From Sinimarinibacterium flocculans (GTDB lineage: Bacteria > Pseudomonadota > Gammaproteobacteria > Nevskiales > Nevskiaceae), in contig NZ_QICN01000007.1 in NCBI RefSeq assembly GCF_003201205.1, positions 1 through 64,000 on the forward strand: a stretch of 64,000 nt of DNA, read 5' to 3'. The notes beneath the pieces were generated by a model that saw nothing but the letters and a program-made list of their open reading frames with translations, was not told where the DNA came from and ran no database searches. Below, one piece after another: positions 1 through 8,015 of the stretch; the stretch's first letter is position 1; every line of letters starts with the position of its first letter. A program made the position numbers and the translations under genes.

Positions 1-211
1 CCACCATCGACAGCCGCCAAGCTCCGCACAGCGGAGACTGAATCCATCGCTTGAGAATCAAGCGACCACCTGTCCGTGAGAGCGGGTCAACTCCATCCCA
101 TCTTTGACTTACATCTCTGAGCACTTCAGGCCAAAGAGCACCACCGCGCACGTGAGCCGAGGCCACGACGACCGCGCGCGCGCAAGCTTCTGACAACTCC
201 TCATCGTCCAT
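1..211 (-). CDS. Hypothetical protein, N-terminal part (runs off window)
   Basis: An open frame with no stop runs from position 211 to the window edge, about 70 codons. A start at 211 is preferred because GGAG lies six bases upstream; an in-frame ATG at 223 lacks such a site. The visible N-terminus is acidic (MDDEELSEACARA) and is followed by a mixed stretch with several Trp residues. I see no recognisable domain. It lies on the same strand as the downstream SDR cluster inside the presumed island. It could be a chance frame, so confidence is modest. Confidence 0.4.
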   Translation of the reverse strand, partial: MDDEELSEACARAVVVASAHVRGGALWPEVLRDVSQRWDGVDPLSRTGGRLILKRWIQSPLCGAWRLSMV

Positions 212-223
212 GTCTATCTCCAT

Positions 224-545
224 TTGTTGGCGGCGGGTGCCGCCTGAGACAGGTACCACGCAGTCAGGCAAAGAGGGCGACGTTGAGCAGCGCACTGGCT
301 CCAGAGCCGTCGGCGATGACCTTTCGGTCGCTTTCAGCCCCTAGCGGAACTTGGGGAATCAAAAATAGCTGCCCGAAAGCGGCCTCCTCGAAGGGTATGT
401 TGCCAACACAAGCAGAGGCTCACGGGCCGCCGGTGATTGATCGGCAAGTTTTGAAATCGCGCTGTGCAGCGAAGTGACATCCCAGTGCGATGTTGCTCCG
501 AGTGATACGGCCGGCGAACGTATCGACCGGTTTTCTAGTGGCTGT
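224..545. other. Intergenic stretch without a convincing gene
   Basis: No frame here has a credible start, ribosome binding site and protein-like composition. The only structure seen is a 6-bp inverted repeat GATACG/CGTATC (504-509 and 519-524) just past the 3' end of the epimerase gene. It could be a weak terminator on the minus strand, but no T-tract follows it. Confidence 0.4.
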
Positions 546-1598
546 CTATCCACGCATTGGACGCACGGCTGGTTTAACGCCCTTCGCCCAATTGTGCCGG
601 CCTGGGTAGCTCGAGCACCATGCCACGGCATCACGTACGGTTTCCGAAAATGGGCGGGGATGCCACCCGAGCTCCCGAGATGCCTTGGAATGGTCCAGCT
701 CTCGAAATACGTTCGACAAGAATATGGCATCGGATCTGACCAGATAGTCCTTCTGTCGCAGCAACTTGAAGATTTGCTCTCCGACCCAAGCCATTGTGTG
801 AGCGACAGCGCGGGGAATGATCAATGGCGGCTTTACGCCGGTCTGTCCTGCAGCAATGGCGCAGAGGTCTCGATTGCTGACGTACTCGTTGGCGAGGATG
901 TAACGCTCGCCAATGCACCCGCGCGTTTCAGCAAGAATCATCGCCTCCGCGACATCCCGAATGTCCACGGTCGGGGCTCCTGCCTCCCACATCACCGGGA
1001 ACGTGCCACAGGCTAGGTCCCAGATCATCTTTCCTTGAGGTGTCGGCTGATAGTCCTCGGGGCCATAGGTGTTGGCCGCGCATAGCGCAACCCCGGGAAG
1101 ACCTTTCTCTCGACAGTAGAGCTGGAACAGTCGTTCTGCTTCAACGCGAGAGCGGATATAGGGCGGAGCTCGATCCATCCAATTGAACTCGATGTCCTCG
1201 GTAACCGGCCCATCTGGATTCAAGCCCAAGGTTCCCATAGTGCTCGTGAATACGAACCGATCGACGCCGCATGCCAATGCGGCGTCCATGGAGTTCCTCA
1301 GTCCGTCAACGTTGTTTCGGAAGAGCGGCGCTGTATCGGTCAGCCAGAATCGTGGATCAACGACGCAGTGGAATATCGTTGAGCAGCCCTGCATCGCAGC
1401 ACGCAAAGACGCCGGGTCGTGCACGTCACCTAAATATCGCTCGACGGGAAGTCCTGAGAGCGCTTCCTGATTGCTGCTCCTGCGATACAAGACGCGAATC
1501 TTTCGGCCCTTGGCGACCAAGAGCCTTGCGGTATGGCTACCCACGAATCCGCTGGCGCCCAAGACCAGTACTGGCCGTTCCGAAAGGTCAGACATCAC
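546..1598 (-). CDS. NAD(P)-dependent epimerase/dehydratase family protein (extended SDR)
   Basis: A 350-residue extended SDR. The Rossmann glycine motif is near the N-terminus (LVLGASGFVGSH, about residues 11-22), followed by an Arg-rich beta2 end (YRRSS) that suggests NADP preference. The layout resembles the 3-beta-HSD/dihydroflavonol-reductase group, which reduces or oxidises keto/hydroxyl groups on bulky substrates. The expected YxxxK catalytic motif reads YIRSR, so the lysine is replaced by arginine. It is co-directional with the SnoaL-like and SDR genes upstream and is probably transcribed with them. The substrate is unknown. The start could be either of two adjacent Met codons. Confidence 0.8.
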   Translation of the reverse strand: MMSDLSERPVLVLGASGFVGSHTARLLVAKGRKIRVLYRRSSNQEALSGLPVERYLGDVHDPASLRAAMQGCSTIFHCVVDPRFWLTDTAPLFRNNVDGLRNSMDAALACGVDRFVFTSTMGTLGLNPDGPVTEDIEFNWMDRAPPYIRSRVEAERLFQLYCREKGLPGVALCAANTYGPEDYQPTPQGKMIWDLACGTFPVMWEAGAPTVDIRDVAEAMILAETRGCIGERYILANEYVSNRDLCAIAAGQTGVKPPLIIPRAVAHTMAWVGEQIFKLLRQKDYLVRSDAIFLSNVFRELDHSKASRELGWHPRPFSETVRDAVAWCSSYPGRHNWAKGVKPAVRPMRG

Positions 1599-1666
1599 TA
1601 CGGTCTACTGTATGGCCGGACATGGACACCTCGTGATCGTCGGCAAGTGCTGAGAGGAAGATCTTG

Positions 1667-2143
1667 CTATGCAGCGGTGGCAGCAGCATTCAGTCGTCGT
1701 GCACCGACCACGGCTAGGCGCATCGCGAGACCCGCGGGGACGAGACCTAGCAAGCCCAGAAACTTCATCCGAACGCCGGTATGACGCCGCCGCGCGATCT
1801 GCCAGCCTTCGGCTGTGTGAACGAGTTCATCGTCGTAGTAGCCGATGGTATTCACTCCTCCCCATCCGCCGGGCCCGAGTACAACGGCATCGACATAAGT
1901 GCGTGACCGCGCCTGATCCCCTTCAACCGTGATGGCGAAGTTAGTGAGCCGGTGCTGGGATGGTCCCGAGTGTGACATCTGCATGAAGCGCGTCACTGCG
2001 TCCCGGCTGCTCCATTGACCCAAGGCTCCGTAATCCAGTTGGCAGTCGTCGGTGAAGCAGGTGCGAAACAGATTCCAGTCGCGTGAGTCGATGCCGGTTG
2101 CATAACGGACCAGCACATTTGTGATGTCTTCGACCTGGCTCAT
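1667..2143 (-). CDS. SnoaL-like / NTF2-like domain protein
   Basis: A 158-residue protein with the SnoaL-like cone fold signature. It has an N-terminal helix with RYATGIDSRDW, then FTDDCQLDYG, a central HRLTNFAITVEGDQA strand pair, and a C-terminal GWQIARRRHTGVRMKFLG. Relatives include small isomerases, hydratases and ring-hydroxylating dioxygenase-like beta subunits in catabolic or polyketide clusters. A hydrophobic C-terminal extension (about residues 125-158) is longer than usual. It starts four bases after the stop of the SDR gene, so the two are likely one transcript. The reaction cannot be assigned from sequence. Confidence 0.75.
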   Translation of the reverse strand: MSQVEDITNVLVRYATGIDSRDWNLFRTCFTDDCQLDYGALGQWSSRDAVTRFMQMSHSGPSQHRLTNFAITVEGDQARSRTYVDAVVLGPGGWGGVNTIGYYDDELVHTAEGWQIARRRHTGVRMKFLGLLGLVPAGLAMRLAVVGARRLNAAATAA

Positions 2144-2146
2144 GCT

Positions 2147-2971
2147 TCAGTCCTTGCCCATGATCTTTTCGCTGGCCTTGGACATGAGGCCAACCACGAA
2201 ATTCCGGGAAAACGGGTAGAGAAACCGCAGACCCCACCGCATCGTTTTGTTTGCGAGGCGAATCGGACCCTTCTCAAGATGGGCGATTGCGTCATTAACC
2301 ACATCCTGTGGCGTCTCTGCGCCTTTGACCGGTTCATCCAGACTGCGAGCGAGCCCGCGTTCATATCGCAGGCGTCGGAGCGCCGGCGTGTCGGTCTCCC
2401 CAAGGATCAATCCAAGGACGTCGACACCCTTGGGTTTGAGCTCGCACCACAGCGCTTCGGCGAAAACCATATCGAAGGCTTTGGTCGCGCAGTACGCGAC
2501 CATTTTCCCGGTTCCGGCGAACCCTGCCCCAGATCCGAAGATCACGGTGGCGCCACGACCGCGCTGAACCATCGGTCCGCAGAGGTGATGACTGAGCTGC
2601 ATCAGCACCGTGCAGTTTCTATGCACCATCGCTTCAGCCACCTCTAGGGGTGACGACAGGAAGGGCTTGAAGTTCGAATCAGCGCCTGCGCAATAAACAA
2701 AAAAACCAATCTCAAGGTCGCTGACCTCGGCCGCTATCCGTGTGGCGGCGTCCGCAGTTGCCAAGTCCAGCGCGACGATGCGAGTCCGAACTCCGTGCCG
2801 GCTTTCGATTGCGCTTGAGACCTCATCGAGCGCACTCCTGCGCCGAGCCAGCAGGACGACGTTCAGGCCGCGACTGGCGAGGGTTTCGGCGAACGCTCGA
2901 CCCACCCCTTCGGAGGCCCCTGCGACCAGCGCCCAGGGTCCATATCGCTCTGCAAATGAATGCTGCGGCAT
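2147..2971 (-). CDS. SDR family NAD(P)-dependent oxidoreductase
   Basis: A 274-residue classical SDR. The cofactor motif AGASEGVG replaces TGxxxGIG (about residues 17-24), LLARRR ends beta2, CAGA stands where NAGA is usual, and the active site is visible as a serine in FGSGAG plus YCATK (YxxxK). It should oxidise or reduce an alcohol/ketone. It is the first gene of a minus-strand trio with the SnoaL-like and epimerase genes, and diverges from the IclR-type regulator across a short AT-rich gap that contains a palindrome. Substrate unknown. Confidence 0.85.
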   Translation of the reverse strand: MPQHSFAERYGPWALVAGASEGVGRAFAETLASRGLNVVLLARRRSALDEVSSAIESRHGVRTRIVALDLATADAATRIAAEVSDLEIGFFVYCAGADSNFKPFLSSPLEVAEAMVHRNCTVLMQLSHHLCGPMVQRGRGATVIFGSGAGFAGTGKMVAYCATKAFDMVFAEALWCELKPKGVDVLGLILGETDTPALRRLRYERGLARSLDEPVKGAETPQDVVNDAIAHLEKGPIRLANKTMRWGLRFLYPFSRNFVVGLMSKASEKIMGKD

Positions 2972-2977
2972 TTATTC

Positions 2978-3006
2978 TCTTAATTATTAGAGATACAATA
3001 TTGTAT
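2978..3006. promoter_or_regulatory. Candidate operator: AT-rich palindrome between SDR and IclR genes
   Basis: The divergent gap holds a perfect 14-bp palindrome, ATACAATATTGTAT (2993-3006), preceded by TCTTAATTATT (2978-2988). The same 11-mer recurs at 3950-3960, before the alcohol dehydrogenase. IclR-family regulators usually bind palindromes in the divergent gap beside their own gene, so this is a reasonable operator candidate. Binding is an inference. Confidence 0.5.
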
Positions 3007-3041
3007 AAGTAAACGGTACATGAAGAATTTGGAGATGGTCA

Positions 3042-3902
3042 ATGCGCGGCGCACCATCTGGCCCTACGGGCCGAGCCCTCGATGTAATGGAATTGCTCGG
3101 TAGGGAGCCGACGGCCCGTCTGCGTTACGTCGACATTGTTCAGGCGCTGGGTCTCAATCAAGGCACGGCCCATTCGATCCTCAAGACCCTGTCCGATCGC
3201 GGCTGGGTCGCCCGCGATCCCGTCGACAAGACGTTTGCGCTCGGCCCTGCGCTTGCTGCACTCGCAAAGAAGGCCGACAAGGCCCGGCCGCTCGTGAGTG
3301 CGGCACGCCTCGTTGCCCGAGATCTCGCGGAAGAGTTGGGCTTCGCCACCTCGGTCATCGAACTGGTCGGGAACGAGTTGCTGGTTCTGGATTTCTATCG
3401 CACCGAGAAGTCAGTGCCCGCGCCGCCGCCTGGCCTGAAAGTGCCTTACGCGCCGCCGTACGGAACCGCGTTCGCAGCAGTAGCGACGGCAGAAGAGCGC
3501 AAGGCCTGGCTCGCGCGCCGTGCGACACCGAGCAAGGCTGTTGGCAAGGCACTCGAACGCGCGCTGGAACTCTCGCGGGAGCGGGGCTACGACGTCGACT
3601 GGACGACACCTGCAGTTGCTCAGCTAACGACGCTGGTCGGGTCGATGGATGAATTGCATCCGACCTTGCTGGCCGCAATGGATCAGATTCTGCTGGAGTA
3701 CACCGCACCGTCATTCGAGGAATCCGGCGCCAATCGGCCGGTGACGTCCATCACCGCACCTGTTCTCGGTATCGGCGGCCATGCCCGGCTGGGTATTGCC
3801 ATTCATCCGATAAGCCGGATTCCAGCGCGCAGAATCCAGGCTTGTGGACGTCGCTTGGCAGAGGTGACTGGAAAAATCGGTACCCCAGCGGCCTCGGGTT
3901 GA
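3042..3902 (+). CDS. IclR-family transcriptional regulator
   Basis: A 286-residue regulator. The N-terminal winged helix-turn-helix spans roughly residues 10-70 (YVDIVQALGLNQGTAHSILK, then DRGWVARD and KTFALGPAL), followed by an IclR-type effector-binding region. The start is supported by GGAG eight bases upstream. The family often controls adjacent catabolic genes in response to an aromatic or related metabolite. Here it sits between a divergent SDR operon and a downstream alcohol dehydrogenase, both probable targets. The effector is unknown. Confidence 0.85.
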   Translation: MRGAPSGPTGRALDVMELLGREPTARLRYVDIVQALGLNQGTAHSILKTLSDRGWVARDPVDKTFALGPALAALAKKADKARPLVSAARLVARDLAEELGFATSVIELVGNELLVLDFYRTEKSVPAPPPGLKVPYAPPYGTAFAAVATAEERKAWLARRATPSKAVGKALERALELSRERGYDVDWTTPAVAQLTTLVGSMDELHPTLLAAMDQILLEYTAPSFEESGANRPVTSITAPVLGIGGHARLGIAIHPISRIPARRIQACGRRLAEVTGKIGTPAASG

Positions 3903-3949
3903 CACTCGACCGGAAGCCCGCCTTAAATGTTTTTCTGTCATTGCGACAG

Positions 3950-3960
3950 TCTTAATTATT
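3950..3960 (+). promoter_or_regulatory. Second copy of TCTTAATTATT before the alcohol dehydrogenase
   Basis: An exact 11-base match to the sequence at 2978-2988, lying 22 bases before the dehydrogenase start. Two identical copies flanking a regulator gene suggest a shared regulatory element, although an AT-rich match could be chance. Confidence 0.35.
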
Positions 3961-3982
3961 CAAGGTATTGGGGTTTTCGAAG

Positions 3983-5047
3983 ATGCGTGCGTTATCCATC
4001 AGAGACGGCAAGCTAGCGATCCGCGACGTCGCCAAGCCAGTGCCCGGGAGTGGGCAGATTCTGGTGCGGACGCTCGCGTGCGCCATCTGCGCGTCCGATC
4101 ACCACCATTTCGATCATCCTGAGTTGGCTCGCAACGACAGGACCGGATTGCGCGTCGACTCACCGGAACACGATGTCGTCATGGGCCATGAGTACTGCGC
4201 CGAAGTGGTGGAGTACGGCCCGGACACCGACAAGGCCTGGCCCGTCGGCACGCGGGTTACCGGCATCCCGGTACTGATGATGCCCACCGGGCAGACCCGC
4301 ATCATTGGTTACGCCCCGGATGCCCCAGGTGGCTACGGTGAATACTTTCTGATGAACGAGTTTTTTGCGAGGCCCGTTCCGAACGACATTCCCGTCGAGA
4401 TCATCGCCGTGAACGACGCAATGGCCGTCGGCTGGTACTTCTCGCGCGTCGGTACCGAGGCATTCGCGGGCAAACCCTCCGTTCCTCTGGTGATCGGTCT
4501 TGGTGCGATCGGTATGTCGATTGTCATTGGACTCAAGCAGCGCGGCGCAGGTCCGATCGTCGCGGCCGACTTTTCCGAAAGCCGCCGCAAGCTGGCTCTG
4601 GAGTTTGGCGCCGATGTTGTCGTCGATCCCGCGGTGGAATCCCCCTATGCGGCATGGCGCCGCGTCGCCTGGGGTTCACCCGACGAAGTGCACGACTACG
4701 TGCTCATGTCCTCGATGACCAAGCAGGTCGTCTACGAATGTGCCGGTAAAGAAGGCGTGCTCGGCGATGTACTCAACAACTGCGCTTTCGGCGCGCGTGT
4801 ATTCAGTGCCGGAGGCCCGAACGTAGATAGCATCCCGACAGTTGCGGCCCATCTGAAGGGCATCAACATCCAATTCGGTGGCGGCCCGCAACTTGCGGAC
4901 TGGTACGAATCTCTCGACCTCGTCGTCAAGGGCAAGATCAACCTGACGCGCTTTGTCGGCGAGACAGTCACGCTCGATCAGCTTCCGGATGCGTTCGATC
5001 GCGCGCGGCGCGACAGCAGCTCCGTCCGCATCGTCTACAAGGCCTGA
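3983..5047 (+). CDS. Zinc-type alcohol dehydrogenase family protein (MDR)
   Basis: A medium-chain dehydrogenase of 354 residues from the ATG at 3983; an in-frame TTG at 3968 is an alternative start. Visible features are the catalytic zinc region CAICASD (Cys36, Asp39), the GHE motif (His69-Glu70) and the nucleotide-binding GLGAIG. The four-cysteine structural-zinc lobe is missing between about residues 75 and 125. It should interconvert an alcohol and a carbonyl with NAD(P). It lies downstream of the IclR regulator and two bases before the small unknown gene. Substrate unknown. Confidence 0.85.
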   Translation: MRALSIRDGKLAIRDVAKPVPGSGQILVRTLACAICASDHHHFDHPELARNDRTGLRVDSPEHDVVMGHEYCAEVVEYGPDTDKAWPVGTRVTGIPVLMMPTGQTRIIGYAPDAPGGYGEYFLMNEFFARPVPNDIPVEIIAVNDAMAVGWYFSRVGTEAFAGKPSVPLVIGLGAIGMSIVIGLKQRGAGPIVAADFSESRRKLALEFGADVVVDPAVESPYAAWRRVAWGSPDEVHDYVLMSSMTKQVVYECAGKEGVLGDVLNNCAFGARVFSAGGPNVDSIPTVAAHLKGINIQFGGGPQLADWYESLDLVVKGKINLTRFVGETVTLDQLPDAFDRARRDSSSVRIVYKA

Positions 5048-5049
5048 TC

Positions 5050-5358
5050 ATGAGCGAAGCAGAACTCTACACTCGGCAGTCGACGCTGCTTGTGCTGTCC
5101 CGCACCCGCACCGGCAGGCTCGTTCGGCGGCTGGTCGCGATGCAGGCCAGGAAGGAAGCACGCACCAAGGAAGAGGCTCGCCTCTTCGCGGGTGCGACGG
5201 GCTATCTGACGCTTGAGAAGATGGTAATGGTGAGCAACGGCAAGTTGCCATGGGCGGTAGCCGATTCCGTGCTCGACTTTGCCAACGGCCACCCTAGGCG
5301 CGTGTTTTCGCGAATCGCTGATGCGGTTCGAGGCCGCTTCGGCAAGACCCGCAAATGA
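5050..5358 (+). CDS. Hypothetical protein, 102 residues
   Basis: A small basic protein starting two bases after the dehydrogenase stop, so probably translated from the same transcript. It is rich in Arg and Lys (RTRTGRLVRRLVAMQARKEA and a C-terminal RGRFGKTRK) and shows no transmembrane segment or cysteine motif. I do not recognise the family. The tight spacing argues that it is real and works with the dehydrogenase cluster. Confidence 0.6.
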   Translation: MSEAELYTRQSTLLVLSRTRTGRLVRRLVAMQARKEARTKEEARLFAGATGYLTLEKMVMVSNGKLPWAVADSVLDFANGHPRRVFSRIADAVRGRFGKTRK

Positions 5359-5411
5359 GCGCGACGTGACGACCTGTGAACATTGCATCGGTCCATCTAT
5401 CGATCGACGAG

Positions 5412-5567
5412 ATGAGGCAATTCAAGTCCGCCTATGGAGAATGGGCTCTCGTCACGGGAGCGTCGTCCGGCATCGGCGAAGCCTTCGGCCACGCTATAGC
5501 GTTCATCCATCGGCAGGTGAAAGCGGACGCTCGTGGCGGTCCTCTTCTGGCACGTCGGCGCCCCTAG
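5412..5567 (+). pseudogene. Truncated SDR gene (N-terminus only)
   Basis: The reading frame from 5412 encodes a clean SDR start, with YGEWALVTGASSGIGEAFG carrying the TGxxxGIG cofactor motif. Homology is lost after about 30 residues, and the frame closes without the catalytic Ser-Tyr-Lys. The break lies just before the tRNA scar, so the gene was probably cut by island integration or a later deletion. No function is expected. Confidence 0.6.
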
Positions 5568-5620
5568 CTCAGACCGCGTTCTCGATAGCACCCATCGCGC
5601 GGCATGAGGTAAGTTACCGC

Positions 5621-5642
5621 TTGGGACGATATTGGGACGTTA
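5621..5642. repeat. Two tandem 11-bp repeats near the attachment site
   Basis: TTGGGACGATA (5621-5631) is followed directly by TTGGGACGTTA (5632-5642), one mismatch apart. Short direct repeats close to a tRNA-type attachment core resemble arm-type sites for a tyrosine integrase. This is an inference, since no integrase gene is visible in the window. Confidence 0.4.
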
Positions 5643-5733
5643 TTCGTTGTCGGCAGTTACTTGCAGTGGTCTAGTGCCGAATCTCGATCAGCATAATCAA
5701 TGAGTTAGGTGGCAACGACGAATCGGTGCCATT

Positions 5734-5778
5734 TTGAAAATCCCCGTGTCGGCGGTTCGATTCCGTCCCCGGCCACCA
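5734..5778 (+). other. tRNA-Phe 3' fragment (island attachment site)
   Basis: The sequence matches the 3' half of a tRNA-Phe: anticodon loop with GAA at 5736-5738, variable loop GTGTC, T-stem GGCGG/CCGTC enclosing TTCGATT, acceptor strand CCCGGCC, then A and encoded CCA (5776-5778). The upstream bases do not pair with the anticodon or acceptor strands, so this is not a functional tRNA. A 3'-end fragment of this kind is what an island leaves at its far end after integrating into a tRNA gene. The intact copy should lie outside the window, to the left. Confidence 0.75.
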
Positions 5779-5846
5779 TCAAGATCAGCCTCCACCGTAC
5801 ATTGCCTTCGGCGATAGACCCCTATTAGGTCGTCGGGCCTTCGTCG

Positions 5847-6611
5847 CTACGGGCTGGCCGATTCGGCAAGGGCTTGCTGGCATTCAGCGTGCAGACCGAT
5901 CCCGCTCAGTTTCGCGTGCAGGGCGGCGCGGATCATTGCGGCAAGCTGCGCGGCGGCCTCGGCAACCGGGAGACCAGCGGGTCGCACGTTGGAGATGCAG
6001 TTGCGCTCGCCGTCGTTGCGCCCGAGCTTGGGATCGTAGGTGAGGTAGATGCCGAGGCTGTCGGGCGATGACAGGCCGGGGCGCTCGCCGATGAGGCTCA
6101 CGGCGATGCGCGCGCCGAGGGCTTCGCCAACTTCGTCCGCGAGCGCGACGCGGGCGCGCGTGGCGATGACGACCGGCGCGATCGCGAGGTCTCGCAGCAG
6201 CGGCGCGACAGCGGCCAGCAATGCAGCGGCATGTTCCTGGACGGCGCGCGCCGACAGGCCGTCGCTGATGACGAAGACGACGTCGTACCGCCCTTTGCTC
6301 GCCAACAGTTCCGCAGCGTCCTCCGTCCGAAGCCGCCGGCCCCAGTCCGGGCGCGCGAGGTAAGCCTGCTGGCTGCTTGCGCGACTGCACACCCGCAAGG
6401 TGTGCCAGCCGCTGCCTTCGAGATCGGTCTTCAGCGCCTCGACGTCGAGCGGGATCAGCACCGCGTCGCGCGCCTGTGCATGCGCGAGCTCGAACGCCAG
6501 CGTCTCGCCGGTCGGCAGGCTCGCGCCGCACCGCCCGAGGGCGATGCGCGCCGCCGTGAGCTCGCGCAGCGTCGCCCAGCGGTCTTCAAGCCGCGCGACC
6601 GGCGCACTCAT
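5847..6611 (-). CDS. eutC: Ethanolamine ammonia-lyase small subunit
   Basis: A 254-residue protein with the EutC signature near the N-terminus (LTAARIALGRCGASLPTGE, then ELAHAQARDAV), about 40 residues shorter than the E. coli protein. With EutB it forms the adenosylcobalamin-dependent lyase that splits ethanolamine into acetaldehyde and ammonia. Its start overlaps the eutB stop by four bases, so the subunits are translationally coupled. No carboxysome-like eut genes, EutA reactivase or EutR regulator are nearby. It is the last gene before the tRNA scar. Confidence 0.93.
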   Translation of the reverse strand: MSAPVARLEDRWATLRELTAARIALGRCGASLPTGETLAFELAHAQARDAVLIPLDVEALKTDLEGSGWHTLRVCSRASSQQAYLARPDWGRRLRTEDAAELLASKGRYDVVFVISDGLSARAVQEHAAALLAAVAPLLRDLAIAPVVIATRARVALADEVGEALGARIAVSLIGERPGLSSPDSLGIYLTYDPKLGRNDGERNCISNVRPAGLPVAEAAAQLAAMIRAALHAKLSGIGLHAECQQALAESASP

Positions 6612-8002
6612 CCTGCTGACTCGACCAATGCGGTCAGTGCCGGCAAAACGTCGGTATCCGCCGCATCGCGCAAGCGACCGGAGGCATCGGCGACGCCGAC
6701 CTTGTCCAGCCAGGCGGCGAACTCGGGGGTGTGCCGAAGGCCGAGGGCACGGCGCAGGAACAGCGCATCGTGGAACGAGGTGGACTGGTAGTTGAGCATG
6801 ATGTCGTCGGCACCGGGAACGCCCATGATGAAGTTCACGCCGGCGGCACCGAGCATTACCAGCAGCGCATCCATGTCATCCTGGTCGGCCTCGGCATGAT
6901 TGGTGTAGCAGATGTCCACGCCCATCGGCAGGCCGAGCAGCTTGCCGCAACAGTGGTCTTCGAGCGCGGCGCGCAGGATCTGCTTGCCGTCGTACAGATA
7001 TTCCGGCCCGATAAAGCCGACGACCGTGTTGACCAGCAGCGGCTCGAACGCTCGTGCGACGGCATACGCCCGCACCTCGCAGGTCTGCTGGTCGACGCCG
7101 TGATGCGCATCGGCCGACAGCGCGCTGCCCTGCCCCGTCTCGAAGTACATGACGTTGTTGCCGAGCGTGCCGCGCCCGAGCCCCAGCGCGGCGTCGCGCG
7201 CCTGCCGCAGCAGCGCAAGGTCGATGCCGAAGCTCTTGTTGACGGCCTCGGTGCCGCCGATGGACTGGAACACGAGGTCGACCGGCACACCGGCCTCGAT
7301 CGCGTCGATCTGCCGCGTGACGTGCGTGAGCACGCAGGACTGCGTGGGAATTTCGAAGCGCGCGATCAGCGTGTCGAGCATCGACCAGAGCGCAGCGAGG
7401 CGCGCGGGATCATCGCCTGCCGGATTGATGCCGATGACTGCATCGCCCGCGCCGTACATCAGTCCATCCAGCGTGCTGGCCATGATGCCGCGCGGATCGT
7501 CGGTCGGGTGGTTCGGCTGCAGGCGCACGGCCAGATGCCCGGGCAGGCCGATCGTGCTGCGAAAGCGGGTCACGACGTGGCACTTGCGCGCGACGAGAAT
7601 CAGGTCCTGGTTGCGCATGAGCTTGGACACCGCGGCGACCATCTCCGGCGTCAGCCCGGGCGCCAAGTCGCGCAGAACCTCGGGCGTCGCCTGGTCGGAC
7701 AGCAGCCAGTCGCGGAACGCACCGACGGTCAGCGCCGCCACCGGAGCAAAGCGTGCGGCATCGTGCGTGTCGACGATCAGCCGCGTGACCTCGTCGTCCT
7801 CGTAGGGAATCAGGGCCTCGTCGAGAAAGCGCGCGAGCGGCACGTCCGCCAGCGCGAGCTTCGCCGCCACGCGCTCCTCGCGCGTCGCGGCGGCGAGTCC
7901 GGCGAGCTGGTCGCCCGAGCGCAGCGGCGAAGCCTTCGCCATCAGGGTTCGCAGGTCCGCAAACCCGTAGCGGCGCGATCCGATGGTCGTGGCGTAGCTC
8001 AT
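6608..8002 (-). CDS. eutB: Ethanolamine ammonia-lyase large subunit
   Basis: A 464-residue catalytic subunit. Known active-site segments are present: RLQPNHP (substrate-binding Arg and Gln), GINPAGD (Asn), YFETGQGS (Glu) and DICYTNHAEAD (Asp). Together with EutC it performs B12-dependent ethanolamine deamination, giving ammonia and acetaldehyde. The ATG at 8002 is chosen; a GTG at 8008 is also in frame. It starts 13 bases after the stop of the TonB-dependent receptor gene, implying one operon. No aldehyde dehydrogenase or ethanolamine permease is visible nearby. Confidence 0.94.
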   Translation of the reverse strand: MSYATTIGSRRYGFADLRTLMAKASPLRSGDQLAGLAAATREERVAAKLALADVPLARFLDEALIPYEDDEVTRLIVDTHDAARFAPVAALTVGAFRDWLLSDQATPEVLRDLAPGLTPEMVAAVSKLMRNQDLILVARKCHVVTRFRSTIGLPGHLAVRLQPNHPTDDPRGIMASTLDGLMYGAGDAVIGINPAGDDPARLAALWSMLDTLIARFEIPTQSCVLTHVTRQIDAIEAGVPVDLVFQSIGGTEAVNKSFGIDLALLRQARDAALGLGRGTLGNNVMYFETGQGSALSADAHHGVDQQTCEVRAYAVARAFEPLLVNTVVGFIGPEYLYDGKQILRAALEDHCCGKLLGLPMGVDICYTNHAEADQDDMDALLVMLGAAGVNFIMGVPGADDIMLNYQSTSFHDALFLRRALGLRHTPEFAAWLDKVGVADASGRLRDAADTDVLPALTALVESAG

Positions 8003-8015
8003 CGCCACACCGTTA

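Noticed and set aside
359-730. Minus-strand frame of 123 codons overlapping the epimerase end
   Set aside because: Overlaps a well-supported gene, has no ribosome site and no recognisable domain.
5700-5778. A complete tRNA-Phe gene
   Set aside because: The bases 5' of the anticodon loop do not pair with the 3' half and no D-arm is present.
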